The translations under genes were made by a program, and so were the position numbers. The notes under the pieces were generated by a model that ran no database searches, had not been told where the DNA came from, and saw only the letters and a program-made list of their open reading frames with translations. Positions 20,533 to 29,525 of a stretch of 64,000 bases of DNA are shown here, piece after piece. The number at the start of each line of letters is the position of its first letter. Position 1 is the stretch's first letter. This stretch comes from Micromonospora pattaloongensis (GTDB taxonomy: Bacteria; Actinomycetota; Actinomycetes; Mycobacteriales; Micromonosporaceae): the NCBI RefSeq assembly GCF_900107255.1, contig NZ_FNPH01000004.1, positions 434,001-498,000 of the forward strand, written 5' to 3'.

Positions 20533-21885
20533 TCACACCGCCGCGTCCGGGGTCGCCCGCTCCTCCGGCTTCTCCGCATGCAGGTCGACCGTGGAGGTCT
20601 CCTCCGCGGCGAACACCGCCCCCACAGTGATCAGAAGCATGGCGCCGACGTAGAGCGCCACCGCCACCCACGTCGAGAACCGATCGAGCAACGCGATCGA
20701 GATGATCGGCGCGAGGGCGCCGCCCAGCACGCCGGCGATCTGATATCCCAGCGAGGCGCCGCTGTAGCGCAACCGCGTGCTGAACAACTCGGAGATGAAC
20801 GCGGCCTGGGGCCCGTACATCGCGGCGTGGAAGAAGAGCGAGACCACGGCGGCGAGCACGATCAACAGCGTGTGGCGCGTGTTCAGCAGCGGGAAGAAGG
20901 CGAAGATCCAGATCAGCGCGCCGATGGCGCCGAACAGGTAGACCGGGCGGCGCCCCAGCCGGTCGGACAACCGCCCGAAGTACGGGACGAAGAACAGCTG
21001 GAGCCCCGCCGCGACGAGCACGGCGTTGAGCGCCGTGGTCCGCGGCAGCTCCAGCACCTGCGTGACGTAGGTGACGATGAACAGCACGAACGTGTAGAAC
21101 GCCACGTCGGTGCCGATCCGCGAACCCATCGCGATCAGGATCGACCGGGGGTAGAGCCGGAGCACGTCGAGGACGGGCGTGCGCGCCTTCGTACGGCCGT
21201 GGTGGATCGCCTCGAACAACGGGCTCTCCGCGATGGACAGCCGGATCCAGAGCCCGACCATGATCAAGACCCCGCTGAGCAGGAACGGCACGCGCCAGCC
21301 CCACGACAGGAACGACGCCTCCGACGTGACCCCCGACATGAGCGCCATGACGCCGTTGGCGAGCAGCAGACCGGCCGGCACGCCGACCTGCGGCCAGCTC
21401 GCGTTGAGCCCCCGCTTGTCCGGCTCACCGTGTTCGAGCGACATCAGGACCGCGCCGCCCCACTCGCCACCCAAGCCCAGGCCCTGCAGGAACCGCAACG
21501 CGACCAGCAGGACCGGCGCCCACACGCCGACCCCGCCGTACGTCGGCAGCAGCCCGATGGCGAACGTGGCGACCCCCATGATCAGCAGCGTCACCACGAG
21601 GACGTTCTTGCGCCCGACCCGGTCGCCGTAGTGCCCGAACACCACGCCGCCGAGCGGCCGGGCGACGAAACCGACGGCGTACGTCGCGAACGCCAGCAAC
21701 GTGCCGACCAGCGGCTCGAAGCTCGGGAAGAACAGTTTGTTGAATACGAGCGCCGCCGCCGTGCCGTAGATGAAGAAGTCGTACCACTCAAGTGACGTAC
21801 CGATGAGGCTGGCAGCGATGACCCGCCGCACGGAGGTGGGTCGATCGCCAGGCCGGTCGGGAACGGAAGGCGTCGCAGAACCCAT
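20533..21885 (-). CDS. MFS metabolite:H+ symporter (MHS family)
   Basis: 450 residues, about 12 transmembrane helices. SLEWYDFFIYG at the N-terminus and GVVFGHYGDRVGRKNVL between helices 2 and 3 are hallmarks of the MHS group (shikimate, proline/betaine, dicarboxylate importers); the repeated loop is GRLSDRLGRRPVYL. ATG 21885 follows GGAGGTAGG. Predicted to import an organic acid or osmolyte by proton symport; substrate not inferable. Divergent from the exported C15-like gene. Confidence 0.9.
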   Translation of the reverse strand: MGSATPSVPDRPGDRPTSVRRVIAASLIGTSLEWYDFFIYGTAAALVFNKLFFPSFEPLVGTLLAFATYAVGFVARPLGGVVFGHYGDRVGRKNVLVVTLLIMGVATFAIGLLPTYGGVGVWAPVLLVALRFLQGLGLGGEWGGAVLMSLEHGEPDKRGLNASWPQVGVPAGLLLANGVMALMSGVTSEASFLSWGWRVPFLLSGVLIMVGLWIRLSIAESPLFEAIHHGRTKARTPVLDVLRLYPRSILIAMGSRIGTDVAFYTFVLFIVTYVTQVLELPRTTALNAVLVAAGLQLFFVPYFGRLSDRLGRRPVYLFGAIGALIWIFAFFPLLNTRHTLLIVLAAVVSLFFHAAMYGPQAAFISELFSTRLRYSGASLGYQIAGVLGGALAPIISIALLDRFSTWVAVALYVGAMLLITVGAVFAAEETSTVDLHAEKPEERATPDAAV

Positions 21886-22101
21886 CGCGGCCTACCTCCG
21901 ATCGACGATCGCAGCGCCGTGCGTCTACGTTGGACCGTCCGGCGCCGCCCTGTCAATGGCGGCCTTGCCGCACCGGCTCCGCGATTTCTCGATCTTGCGG
22001 ATCATTCGACGGTCCCCTATGTTTGGCAGTCTCCGCCGGAACCCGTTCCGCACACGCGCGTGCCACAACCATCTTGGCATTCAAGGGGAGGCACCGAAAC
22101 G

Positions 22102-23622
22102 ATGATCCGAAAAAGATCACGATCCGCGTCGGCCGGCATCAGTATTCTGACGCTGCTGTCGGCCGCCGCCGTCGCGACCACCACGACCGCCGCCCACGCC
22201 CACGGCCCGGCCTCCCGTGACTGCCGCGACCAGAGCGTCACGCTCTCCGTCGAGGAAAGCCGCCTGACCTTCACCCTTCCCGACAACGACAACCCAGCCG
22301 TGCTGCAGAGCAGGCCGTTCGCACAGCAGATGATCGACGGCGCCGGCTTCCAGGGCTTCACACCCGCGTTCGTCCGGCAGCTGTGCGGCGCCGGCAGCCT
22401 CACGGCCGCGGAGGCGCTGGTGTCGCGCCGCGCCGCGCAGCTGTGGCGGATGGCCGTCGACCGCGCCCAGCGGCGCGACGTCCGGGGCGATCTGCCCTAC
22501 AGCGACGACCGGCCGCTCTACTGGACGCGCGTGCAGGCCACCGCCGCGATCCGGCAGTGGACGCCGCGGTTCGCGCTGACGTCCGGACAGCGGCTCGGCC
22601 TCATCGAAGCGTTCGACCGCGGGTCGCGGGGCATGTTCGACATCACCCTCCCCCGCGGTGAACGGGTCAAGCGGGTGATCGTGAGCGGCTTCGACCCGTA
22701 CACCCTCGATGGCGGCCCGGCGGGCACCGCGCCCGGCGCGGCCGGCAACAACATCCGGCACGGCAACCCGTCCGGCGCCACCGCGCTCTCGCTCGACGGC
22801 ACCACCTATCGGACGACGGACGGCGAGATCGCCTACGTCGAGGCGTACACCCTTCCGGTCAGCTTCCCGGAGTTCCGCCGCGGTTACCTGGAGGACACGG
22901 TCGGGCCATACATGGTCCCCGGCCCGCGGCAGGTCGACGCCTCCATCACGGTCAGCCAGGCCGGTGGCTCGCAGTTCAACCTCGAGCAGTGGAACGCGCG
23001 CTACCACGGGGTGTCCCTCGGCAACGACCGGTTCCGGCCCTGCCCACAGGTCAATGGCGTGCCGCAACTCGCTATCAACAACCCGGAATGCAACACCATG
23101 GTCGTCGACCGCTGGGGCGGACCGTCGACGTTCGATCTCCGTAACCCGCCGCAGTGGACGTCCGCGACCTTGCCGATCGCCGAGATGATCGCGGCGGACA
23201 CCGGACGGAATGTTCCCCGCCCGCCCGGCGACACGTGGCCCGACCAGTCGGTGGCCTTCGGGGTGGTCTGGAACACCAGCTACACCCAGTTCCCCGACTG
23301 CGCCTCGCCGACGCGGGAAACACGCAACAGCCCGCCGCCGGTGCAGTATCCGCCGGTGACGCCGCCGATCGCGCCGGACCCGCAGGGCTGCAGCTACAGC
23401 GGCGGCGGCGGTAACTACCTGTCGAACGAGAGCGCGTACCGCAACACCCTGCTGCGGGACCGGATGGGCCTGGACATCCCGGCCGGCCACATCCACACCC
23501 CGGACATGCAGCACTTCGAGACCGATTACCAGCCGAGCGACGCGACCTTCGACGCCTGGCGTCTGGCGATCGCCCAGCAGACTCGCAACCTCATCCACGC
23601 CGTCGCGGAGACCGTCGACTGA
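22102..23622 (+). CDS. Exported peptidase C15-like protein with Ser for catalytic Cys
   Basis: 506 residues. A signal peptide (MIRKRSRSAS, then a hydrophobic stretch to AAHAHG) precedes a domain resembling pyroglutamyl peptidase I: RVIVSGFDPYTLDG corresponds to the family VTGFxPF region, GGNYLSNESAYRN to the catalytic Cys segment, and AGHIHTP to the catalytic His segment. Ser441 stands where Cys is expected, and the Ser441-His465 distance of 24 equals that of the Cys144-His168 pair in the Bacillus enzyme as I recall. The central insert (about 240-420) is unrecognised. ATG 22102 follows GGGGAGG. Closed by a strong hairpin. Confidence 0.7.
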   Translation: MIRKRSRSASAGISILTLLSAAAVATTTTAAHAHGPASRDCRDQSVTLSVEESRLTFTLPDNDNPAVLQSRPFAQQMIDGAGFQGFTPAFVRQLCGAGSLTAAEALVSRRAAQLWRMAVDRAQRRDVRGDLPYSDDRPLYWTRVQATAAIRQWTPRFALTSGQRLGLIEAFDRGSRGMFDITLPRGERVKRVIVSGFDPYTLDGGPAGTAPGAAGNNIRHGNPSGATALSLDGTTYRTTDGEIAYVEAYTLPVSFPEFRRGYLEDTVGPYMVPGPRQVDASITVSQAGGSQFNLEQWNARYHGVSLGNDRFRPCPQVNGVPQLAINNPECNTMVVDRWGGPSTFDLRNPPQWTSATLPIAEMIAADTGRNVPRPPGDTWPDQSVAFGVVWNTSYTQFPDCASPTRETRNSPPPVQYPPVTPPIAPDPQGCSYSGGGGNYLSNESAYRNTLLRDRMGLDIPAGHIHTPDMQHFETDYQPSDATFDAWRLAIAQQTRNLIHAVAETVD

Positions 23623-23631
23623 CCGGTGACC

Positions 23632-23666
23632 TCGCCAGGTCGACGGGGCTTCCGTCGACCTGGCGA
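23632..23666. terminator. Perfect 15-bp terminator hairpin
   Basis: Arms 23632-23646 and 23652-23666 are fully complementary around a five-base loop, between the convergent C15-like and arsC genes. Confidence 0.85.
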
Positions 23667-23718
23667 ACCGTCGGCTGGACGCGGGCTCTGACAACGGGCG
23701 GCGCGCCGATCCGAAGCG

Positions 23719-24129
23719 TCAGGAGTGGGCGGGCAGCAGATCGTCGAGCAGCCGCCGCACCCGGTCGCGGATCTCGTCGCGGATCGGGCGCACCGCCTCG
23801 ATCCCCTGCCCGGCGGGGTCGTCGAGCGTCCAGTCCTCGTACCGTGTGCCGGGGAAGGCGGGGCAGACGTCGCCGCAGCCCATGGTGATGATCACGTCGG
23901 AGGCTTCGGCGGTGGCGTAGTCGAGGATCTTCGGGGTGTTCGCGGTGATGTCGATGCCGACCTCGCGCATGGCGTCGACGGCGACGGGGTTGATCTGCGC
24001 GGCGGGCGCACTGCCGGCGGAGCGGACCTCGACGGCGTCGCCGGCGAGGTGCCGCAGCCAACCGGCGGCCTTCTGGGAGCGGCCGGCGTTGTGGACGCAG
24101 ACGAAGAGCACGCTGGGCTTGGTGGTCAT
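23719..24129 (-). CDS. arsC: Arsenate reductase, low-MW phosphatase fold
   Basis: 136 residues. The P-loop CVHNAGRSQKA and Asp in the DDPAG segment are typical of arsenate reductases of the low-molecular-weight tyrosine phosphatase fold. Reduces arsenate to arsenite for export by Acr3. Electron source in mycothiol producers may be mycothiol/mycoredoxin or thioredoxin; further Cys are in MGCGDVCPAF. AGGAGG precedes ATG 24129 and the stop of acr3 is 11 bases upstream, so the two are one operon. Confidence 0.93.
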   Translation of the reverse strand: MTTKPSVLFVCVHNAGRSQKAAGWLRHLAGDAVEVRSAGSAPAAQINPVAVDAMREVGIDITANTPKILDYATAEASDVIITMGCGDVCPAFPGTRYEDWTLDDPAGQGIEAVRPIRDEIRDRVRRLLDDLLPAHS

Positions 24130-24140
24130 GGCGGACCCTC

Positions 24141-25220
24141 CTATCGAACGTCGGTGGTGAACAGGCGCTGGCGCAGGGCGAGGCTGACGTAGACCAGGGC
24201 GACCAGCACCGGCACTTCGATCAGCGGGCCGGCGACGCCGGCGAGGGCCTGGCCGGAGGTGACACCGAAGGTGCCGATGGCCACGGCGATGGCGAGTTCA
24301 AAGTTGTTGCCGGCGGCGGTGAACGCGAGCGTGGTGGTGCGTTCGTAGTTCAGGCCGATGGCGCGGCCGAGGGCGTAGGAGCCGGCCCACATGATCGCGA
24401 AGTAGGCCAGCAGCGGCAGGGCGATGCGGGCGACGTCCCCCGGGCGGCTGGTGATGGCCTCGCCCTGCAGGGCGAACAGGATGACGATGGTGAAGAGCAG
24501 CCCATACAGCGCAGCCGGCCCGATCCTGGGGAGCAACGTCGACTCATACCAGGTGCGGCCCTTCGCCTTCTCGCCGAGGCGGCGGGTGAGGTAGCCGGCG
24601 GCCAACGGGATGCCCAGGAAGATGAGCACGTTGCGGGCGATGTCCCAGGCGGAGACGTCCAGTGCCGCGCCGGACAGGTTCAACCAGCCGGGCAGCACGG
24701 ACAGGTAGAACCAGCCGAGCAGGCCGAACGCCAGCACCTGGAAGACCGAGTTCAGGGCGACCAGCACGGCGGCGGCTTCGCGGTCACCGCAGGCCAGGTC
24801 GTTCCAGATGACGACCATCGCGATGCAGCGTGCGAGCCCGACGATGATCAGGCCGGTGCGGTATCCGGGCTGGTCGTGCAAGAAGATCCAGGCCAGGGCG
24901 AACATCAGCGCGGGGCCGAGGATCCAGTTGAGCAGCAGCGAGGAGACCAGCAGCCGCCGGTCGCCGGAAACGGCGGCGACCCGGTCGTAGCGCACCTTCG
25001 CCAGCACCGGATACATCATGATCAGCAGGCCGAGCGCGATCGGCAGCGAGATGCCGCCGACCTTGACCGCCTCCAGGGCGGTGTTCAGGCCCGAAACGTG
25101 TCGCCCGAGCAGCAGACCGGCGGCCATCGCCAGGCCGATCCACAGCGGCAGGAACCGGTCCAGACGCGAGAGCTTGCCGACCACCGCGGTCGGTGCGGCA
25201 GGTTGGTCGGTGGTGGTCAC
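24141..25220 (-). CDS. acr3: Arsenite efflux permease Acr3
   Basis: 359 residues, ten predicted transmembrane helices. Acr3 features include LGPALMFALAWIFL and ARCIAMVVIWNDLACGD (the conserved Cys), plus FTAAGNNFELAIAVAI late in the chain. Exports arsenite using the proton gradient. GTG 25220 is preceded by GGGAG; the ORF continues to 25415 only through non-coding-looking residues. Followed directly by arsC and preceded by arsR. Confidence 0.94.
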   Translation of the reverse strand: MTTTDQPAAPTAVVGKLSRLDRFLPLWIGLAMAAGLLLGRHVSGLNTALEAVKVGGISLPIALGLLIMMYPVLAKVRYDRVAAVSGDRRLLVSSLLLNWILGPALMFALAWIFLHDQPGYRTGLIIVGLARCIAMVVIWNDLACGDREAAAVLVALNSVFQVLAFGLLGWFYLSVLPGWLNLSGAALDVSAWDIARNVLIFLGIPLAAGYLTRRLGEKAKGRTWYESTLLPRIGPAALYGLLFTIVILFALQGEAITSRPGDVARIALPLLAYFAIMWAGSYALGRAIGLNYERTTTLAFTAAGNNFELAIAVAIGTFGVTSGQALAGVAGPLIEVPVLVALVYVSLALRQRLFTTDVR

Positions 25221-25333
25221 GGGCACTCCCGGCGGGTCTCGGCGTTGACGCGGGCCCGCTGTGCGAGGCCGTTGCCTCGTCGTCCACCGGGCAACGGCCT
25301 TCGTGGGTGAACAGTGGTGACGTCGCCGGCGGG

Positions 25334-25693
25334 TCAGACGGCGGCGGGCGTGGCGACGTCGAGCAGCCCGGCCAGCTGCTTGAGCGCCTGCGGGCGGGCG
25401 CGGTACCACACCCACGTCGCCCTGCGCTCGGCGTCGACCAGGCCCGCCTCCCGCAGCACCCGCAGGTGGTGGGAGATGGTCGGGCCGGACAGGTCGAACG
25501 CGTCGGTGAGGTCGCAGACACAGATCTCATCGGTGGAGGCGATCAGCGACATCAGGCGCAGTCGGACCGGGTCGCCGAGGGCCTTGAACATCGGCGCGAG
25601 GTTGGTGGCCTGCTCGCCGGTCAGGGGCGCGACCGCCAGCGGCGGGCAGCACGCCGCAACGACCTCCGGCAGAGACCCCCGCTGCTTCGACAT
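25334..25693 (-). CDS. arsR: ArsR-family arsenic-responsive repressor
   Basis: 119 residues. Winged helix with DLSGPTISHHLRVLREAGLV as recognition region. Cys pairs lie in VVAACCPPL near the N-terminus and in EICVCDLT at helix alpha3, a set of candidate As(III) ligands. ATG 25693 has no Shine-Dalgarno and is probably leaderless; a longer ORF start at 25759 is unlikely. First gene of arsR-acr3-arsC, divergent from arsO. Confidence 0.9.
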   Translation of the reverse strand: MSKQRGSLPEVVAACCPPLAVAPLTGEQATNLAPMFKALGDPVRLRLMSLIASTDEICVCDLTDAFDLSGPTISHHLRVLREAGLVDAERRATWVWYRARPQALKQLAGLLDVATPAAV

Positions 25694-25878
25694 GCGTCTA
25701 GGTTGCCAGGCGGCAGCGCGTACGGCAACCAACACGCGCCGCGGGGCGACGGCGACCACACCAGCTACTTTGATGCCTGCCTAGCTTGACGGATGTCGAA
25801 ACAGGTGCCAGGGTCGGGATCTGATTCGATAATTGTCAAGGCAGAGAGTTCGGAATGACCGGTCCTTCGGGAGAAGCC
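25694..25878. promoter_or_regulatory. Divergent ars control region
   Basis: Holds the promoters for arsR (minus) and arsO (plus). An imperfect dyad TTGAC-GGAT-GTCGAA lies at 25786-25800 and a good -10-like GATAAT at 25828-25833 reads toward arsO. The dyad is a candidate ArsR operator (inference). Confidence 0.5.
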
Positions 25879-27372
25879 ATGAGCAACGAGACCACCTCGG
25901 GCGGCGGCTGCTGCGGCTCCGCCGCCGCCGACGACCAGCCCACAGTCGCGACCGAAGCGGCTGCCACCGAACCCTGCTGCGGCGCCACTGAGGCCGCGAC
26001 CCAAGCGCGCCCCGCCGCCGGCCAGAGCGAGGTCACGCACCTGCCAGTACTGGTCATCGGCGCCGGGCCCGTCGGCCTGGCCGCCGCCGCCCACCTGACC
26101 GAGCGCGGCCTGCCGTTCCTGCTGCTGGAGGCCGGCGAGGACGTCGCCGCGGGCGTCCGACAGTGGGGCCACGTACGGCTGTTCAGCCCCTGGCGTTACA
26201 ACATCGACGCCGCCGCCCGTCGACTCCTCGACGCCGGCGGGTGGACCGAGCCGAACCCGGAGGAGCTGCCCACCGGCGGTGAACTGGCGGAGCGGTACCT
26301 GCGCCCGCTGGCCGAGCTGCCCGGCCTCGCCCCCCACGTGCGCTACAACGCCCGGGTGACCGCGATCGGTCGGCTCGGCGTCGACCGGGTCCGGACCGCC
26401 GGCCGCGAGGCCGCGCCGTTCGTGGTGCGCCTGGCCGACGGCACCGAGCTACTCGCTCGCGCGGTCATCGACGCCTCCGGCACCTGGATGACCCCGAACG
26501 TGCTCGGCGCCAACGGCCTGCCCGCCCACGGTGAGATCGACGCCGCCGCCTGGATCGACCACGCGCTGCCCGACGTGCTCGGCCGCGACCGCGACGCCTA
26601 CGCCGGCACGCACACCGTCGTCGTCGGCTCCGGCCACTCCGCGGCCAACACCCTGCTCGCGCTGGCCGAACTCGCCGAGACCGCGCCTGACACCCACATC
26701 ACGTGGGCGATGCGCAGCGGCAGCGCGGACCGCGCATACGGCGGCGGCGACGCCGACGCGCTGCCCGCTCGCGGGGCCCTGGGCACCGGACTGCGGCTGC
26801 TGGTCACCTCTGGCCGGGTCGACCTGGTGACCGGCTTCGGCGTCCACACCGTCCGCCCGCTGCCGGACGGCCGGGTCGAGCTGGTCGACGCCACCGGTCG
26901 CCGCATCGTCGCGCACCGCGTCGTCGGCGCCACCGGCTTCCGCCCGGACCACACCATCGCCGGCGAACTTCGCCTCGATCTCGACCCGGCCCTCGGCTGC
27001 ACCCGCGCGCTCGCACCGCTGATCGACCCCAACGAGCACTCCTGCGGCAGCGTACGCCCGCACGGCGTCGACGAGCTGACCCAGCCGGAACCGAACTACT
27101 TCGCCGTCGGGTCGAAGAGCTACGGCCGGGCCCCAACATTCCTGATGGCCACCGGCTACGAGCAGGTCCGCTCCATCGTCGCCGCCCTCGCGGGCGACTG
27201 GGACGCCGCGCGCGACGTACAGCTCGTCCTGCCCGAAACGGGCGTCTGCTCCACCACGCTGGGCGCCGCCGCGATGGTTGACGATGCCGCCCAGCAGTTC
27301 GACACCCGCGCCTCGGACGAGCGCCCGCAGCTGATCACCGTCGGCGGCAGCAGCGGCGGTTGCTGCGGCTGA
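25879..27372 (+). CDS. arsO: Flavin monooxygenase-like ArsO with Cys-rich ends
   Basis: 497 residues. FAD-binding VIGAGPVGLAAAAHL (residues about 57-71) and NADPH-binding VVVGSGHSAANTLL give the two-dinucleotide plan of flavin monooxygenases. Similar genes named arsO sit in actinomycete ars operons. The N-terminus carries CCG at two places (SGGGCCGSA, EPCCGAT) and the C-terminus ends GGSSGGCCG. Such vicinal Cys could hold As(III) (inference). ATG 25879 follows GGGAG; an ORF start at 25855 is weaker. Its stop overlaps the next ATG. Confidence 0.85.
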   Translation: MSNETTSGGGCCGSAAADDQPTVATEAAATEPCCGATEAATQARPAAGQSEVTHLPVLVIGAGPVGLAAAAHLTERGLPFLLLEAGEDVAAGVRQWGHVRLFSPWRYNIDAAARRLLDAGGWTEPNPEELPTGGELAERYLRPLAELPGLAPHVRYNARVTAIGRLGVDRVRTAGREAAPFVVRLADGTELLARAVIDASGTWMTPNVLGANGLPAHGEIDAAAWIDHALPDVLGRDRDAYAGTHTVVVGSGHSAANTLLALAELAETAPDTHITWAMRSGSADRAYGGGDADALPARGALGTGLRLLVTSGRVDLVTGFGVHTVRPLPDGRVELVDATGRRIVAHRVVGATGFRPDHTIAGELRLDLDPALGCTRALAPLIDPNEHSCGSVRPHGVDELTQPEPNYFAVGSKSYGRAPTFLMATGYEQVRSIVAALAGDWDAARDVQLVLPETGVCSTTLGAAAMVDDAAQQFDTRASDERPQLITVGGSSGGCCG

Positions 27373-28610
27373 TGGCCCTGTCGCACGCGACGCGGGTTCC
27401 CGCCGGGTCCGGCGGGAACCGTGTCTCCGGACGGCGGCTCCTCGCCGCCCTCGCCATCACCCAGACCATCGGCTACGGCGCGCTGTACTACGCCTTCGCC
27501 GTCATCCTCGCCCCACTCGCGGCCGACCTACACACCACCACCACAGCGGTCACCGGCGCCCTCACCGTCAGCGTGCTCACCGGCGCGGTGCTGGCCGTAC
27601 CGATCGGACGGTGGCTGGACCGCCACGGCGGCCACACCCTGATGACCGCCGGCTCCGCCGCCGGCGCGGCGCTGCTGGTCGCCTGGTCCCACGTGGACAG
27701 CCTGTGGCAGCTGTACGCCGTGCTGGTCGGCATCGGCGCCGCCAGCGCCGCCAGCCTCTACGAGGCCGCGTTCGCGGTCGTTATCGGCTGGTTCACGCCA
27801 GAGCGCCGCTCCACCGCGGTCCTGGCCATCACCGTCGTGGCGGGATTCGCCAGCACCGTGTTCATGCCCCTGACCGGCTACCTCGTCGACCGACACGGCT
27901 GGCGCACCGCACTGCTCGTCCTGGCCGCCGTCCAGGCCGTCACCGTGCCGCTGCACGCCCTGACCGTGCCACGGACAGCCCGCACCCGGGAACGCACACA
28001 GCGGACACCCACCCGTGACGCCGGCACGCTGCGCGCCGCCCTCGCCGACCGCGCGTTCTGGCTGTTGGCCGCCGGGTTCACCGCCCACACAGCAGCGATC
28101 ACCGGCCTCAGCGTGCACCTCGTCGCCGCCCTGACCGCCTGGGGACACCCACCCGCGTTCGCCGCCACCGTCGCCGGCCTGCTCGGCGTGCTGTCCGTGA
28201 CCGGCCGACTGGTCACCACCGGCCTGCAACGTCGCTACCGCACCACCACCATCACCGCCGCGATCTTCGCGGTTCAGGGAGCAGCCGCACTGGCGCTGCC
28301 GATCGTCGGCGCGACGATCGCGGGCGCGATCGGAGCCGTGATCGGGTTCGGCATCGGCTTCGGCGTCGCCACCATCGCCAAACCCGTTCTACTCGCTGAG
28401 CGATACGACACCCACCGCTACGCCACGCTCGCCGGCATCCTCGTCGTCCCCATGACCCTCGCGAAGGCCGCCGCGCCCCTGGCAGCGGCCGCCGTGCACA
28501 CCAGCGTCGGTAGCTACACGCCGGTCCTCGCCGCCACCGCAGCATGCTGCGCCGTCGCTGCGGCCGCTATTGCCGCCAGCGGCCGACTGACCACCGCGCC
28601 ATCGGCGTGA
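27372..28610 (+). CDS. MFS transporter of the ars cluster
   Basis: 412 residues, about 12 helices. ITQTIGYGALYYAFAVIL at helix 1 and GRWLDRHGG in the 2-3 loop suggest the monocarboxylate-porter/OFA-like branch. The ATG overlaps the arsO stop (TGATG), so the two are translationally coupled and probably act on the same compound. It is not an Acr3 or ArsB. Substrate could be an oxidised or organic arsenical; this is inference from coupling only. Confidence 0.88.
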   Translation: MALSHATRVPAGSGGNRVSGRRLLAALAITQTIGYGALYYAFAVILAPLAADLHTTTTAVTGALTVSVLTGAVLAVPIGRWLDRHGGHTLMTAGSAAGAALLVAWSHVDSLWQLYAVLVGIGAASAASLYEAAFAVVIGWFTPERRSTAVLAITVVAGFASTVFMPLTGYLVDRHGWRTALLVLAAVQAVTVPLHALTVPRTARTRERTQRTPTRDAGTLRAALADRAFWLLAAGFTAHTAAITGLSVHLVAALTAWGHPPAFAATVAGLLGVLSVTGRLVTTGLQRRYRTTTITAAIFAVQGAAALALPIVGATIAGAIGAVIGFGIGFGVATIAKPVLLAERYDTHRYATLAGILVVPMTLAKAAAPLAAAAVHTSVGSYTPVLAATAACCAVAAAAIAASGRLTTAPSA

Positions 28611-28780
28611 CGAGCACGAACATGGCGGACAGCAAGGACCGGGGCATCGGCCATCGCACCCGCCGATGACTCGGTCCCGCCTGGAGCGGTCTGCTTCAGC
28701 GTCCCCCAACTCACTAGGGCGACCAGCGGACTGCGACTGGAGCGACGCGTTCGGCTTCGCGCGTGGGGTTTCGTGCGAGG

Positions 28781-29041
28781 TCACGACGGCTGGCTGGGGG
28801 GTTGACGGTCGGGTTCGGGCTGCCCGGTCGCGGCACTTCCCTGCTGTACCGCCTCGTCGAGGAGCCGGGCGTAGTGCTCGCGCATTCGTAACCAGTACAG
28901 CCGCTCGTCGCACGGATGTAGCCGGCCGCACCGGCACAGGCTCAGGCCCGCTTCGGCGTGCACGGCCAGGAAGACGTCCGCGCAGTCGATCTGCCACTGC
29001 GCGTGCCGGCGGAAGGCGTCCGAGCCGTAGATCGTTCCCAT
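28781..29041 (-). CDS. Small hypothetical protein, Cys/His-containing
   Basis: 86 residues, not assigned to a family. A cluster LSLCRCGRLHPCDERLYW has three Cys and one His and could bind zinc. The C-terminus is Pro/Gln-rich. ATG 29041 begins immediately after the stop of the upstream gene (no spacer), so the two are translated together. Such pairs accompany XRE-type regulators in actinomycetes, in my recollection. Confidence 0.6.
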   Translation of the reverse strand: MGTIYGSDAFRRHAQWQIDCADVFLAVHAEAGLSLCRCGRLHPCDERLYWLRMREHYARLLDEAVQQGSAATGQPEPDRQPPSQPS

Positions 29042-29377
29042 CTACTTCCCCGCCCGGCGCTGGTGGTGGTGCCACAAAAGTTCCGCGATGGCGTCGACCG
29101 GGTCGATCTCGCCGGCCGTGATCCTCGCCCTGGTGATCGCGATCCACTGCGGGGACGTCGGCACCGTCTCCCCGCAGGCGGTCTGCATCCCCTCGGCTGC
29201 GAGGCGAGTCGCTGGGCACGGGCTCAGGTGGTTGTCACGGCGGCACGGGCTCGCCAGGCAGAAGCCGTCGCCATCCGGCGTGTGCGCGTCCCACAATGCC
29301 CGCGCCAGCCGCCACAGCAGGCGGTGCTGGCACCCCGAGGGCGGGTCGTCGGGCGGGTTGTCGACATCGAAGAACAT
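29042..29377 (-). CDS. Small hypothetical protein
   Basis: 111 residues, no family recognised. Contains HRLLWRLARALWDAH, four Cys (SGCQH, FCLASPC, SPCPA) spaced as a possible metal site, and a C-terminal helix EIDPVDAIAELLWHHHQR. ATG 29377 has no clear ribosome-binding site and may be leaderless. Followed without gap by the 86-residue gene and divergent from the XRE regulator. Confidence 0.6.
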   Translation of the reverse strand: MFFDVDNPPDDPPSGCQHRLLWRLARALWDAHTPDGDGFCLASPCRRDNHLSPCPATRLAAEGMQTACGETVPTSPQWIAITRARITAGEIDPVDAIAELLWHHHQRRAGK

Positions 29378-29525
29378 GCCCGAACGATCGCGCCGGACGT
29401 CGGTGCGCAGCCATGTCCGGCAGCCATGTCACCGTGACATGAGCTGGCTCGACGCTCGTCGCGCACGGTTCTACGCTCCCAGTCAGCCCCGTCGATGCTC
29501 ATATCGGAAGCAGGAGGGATCGGCG

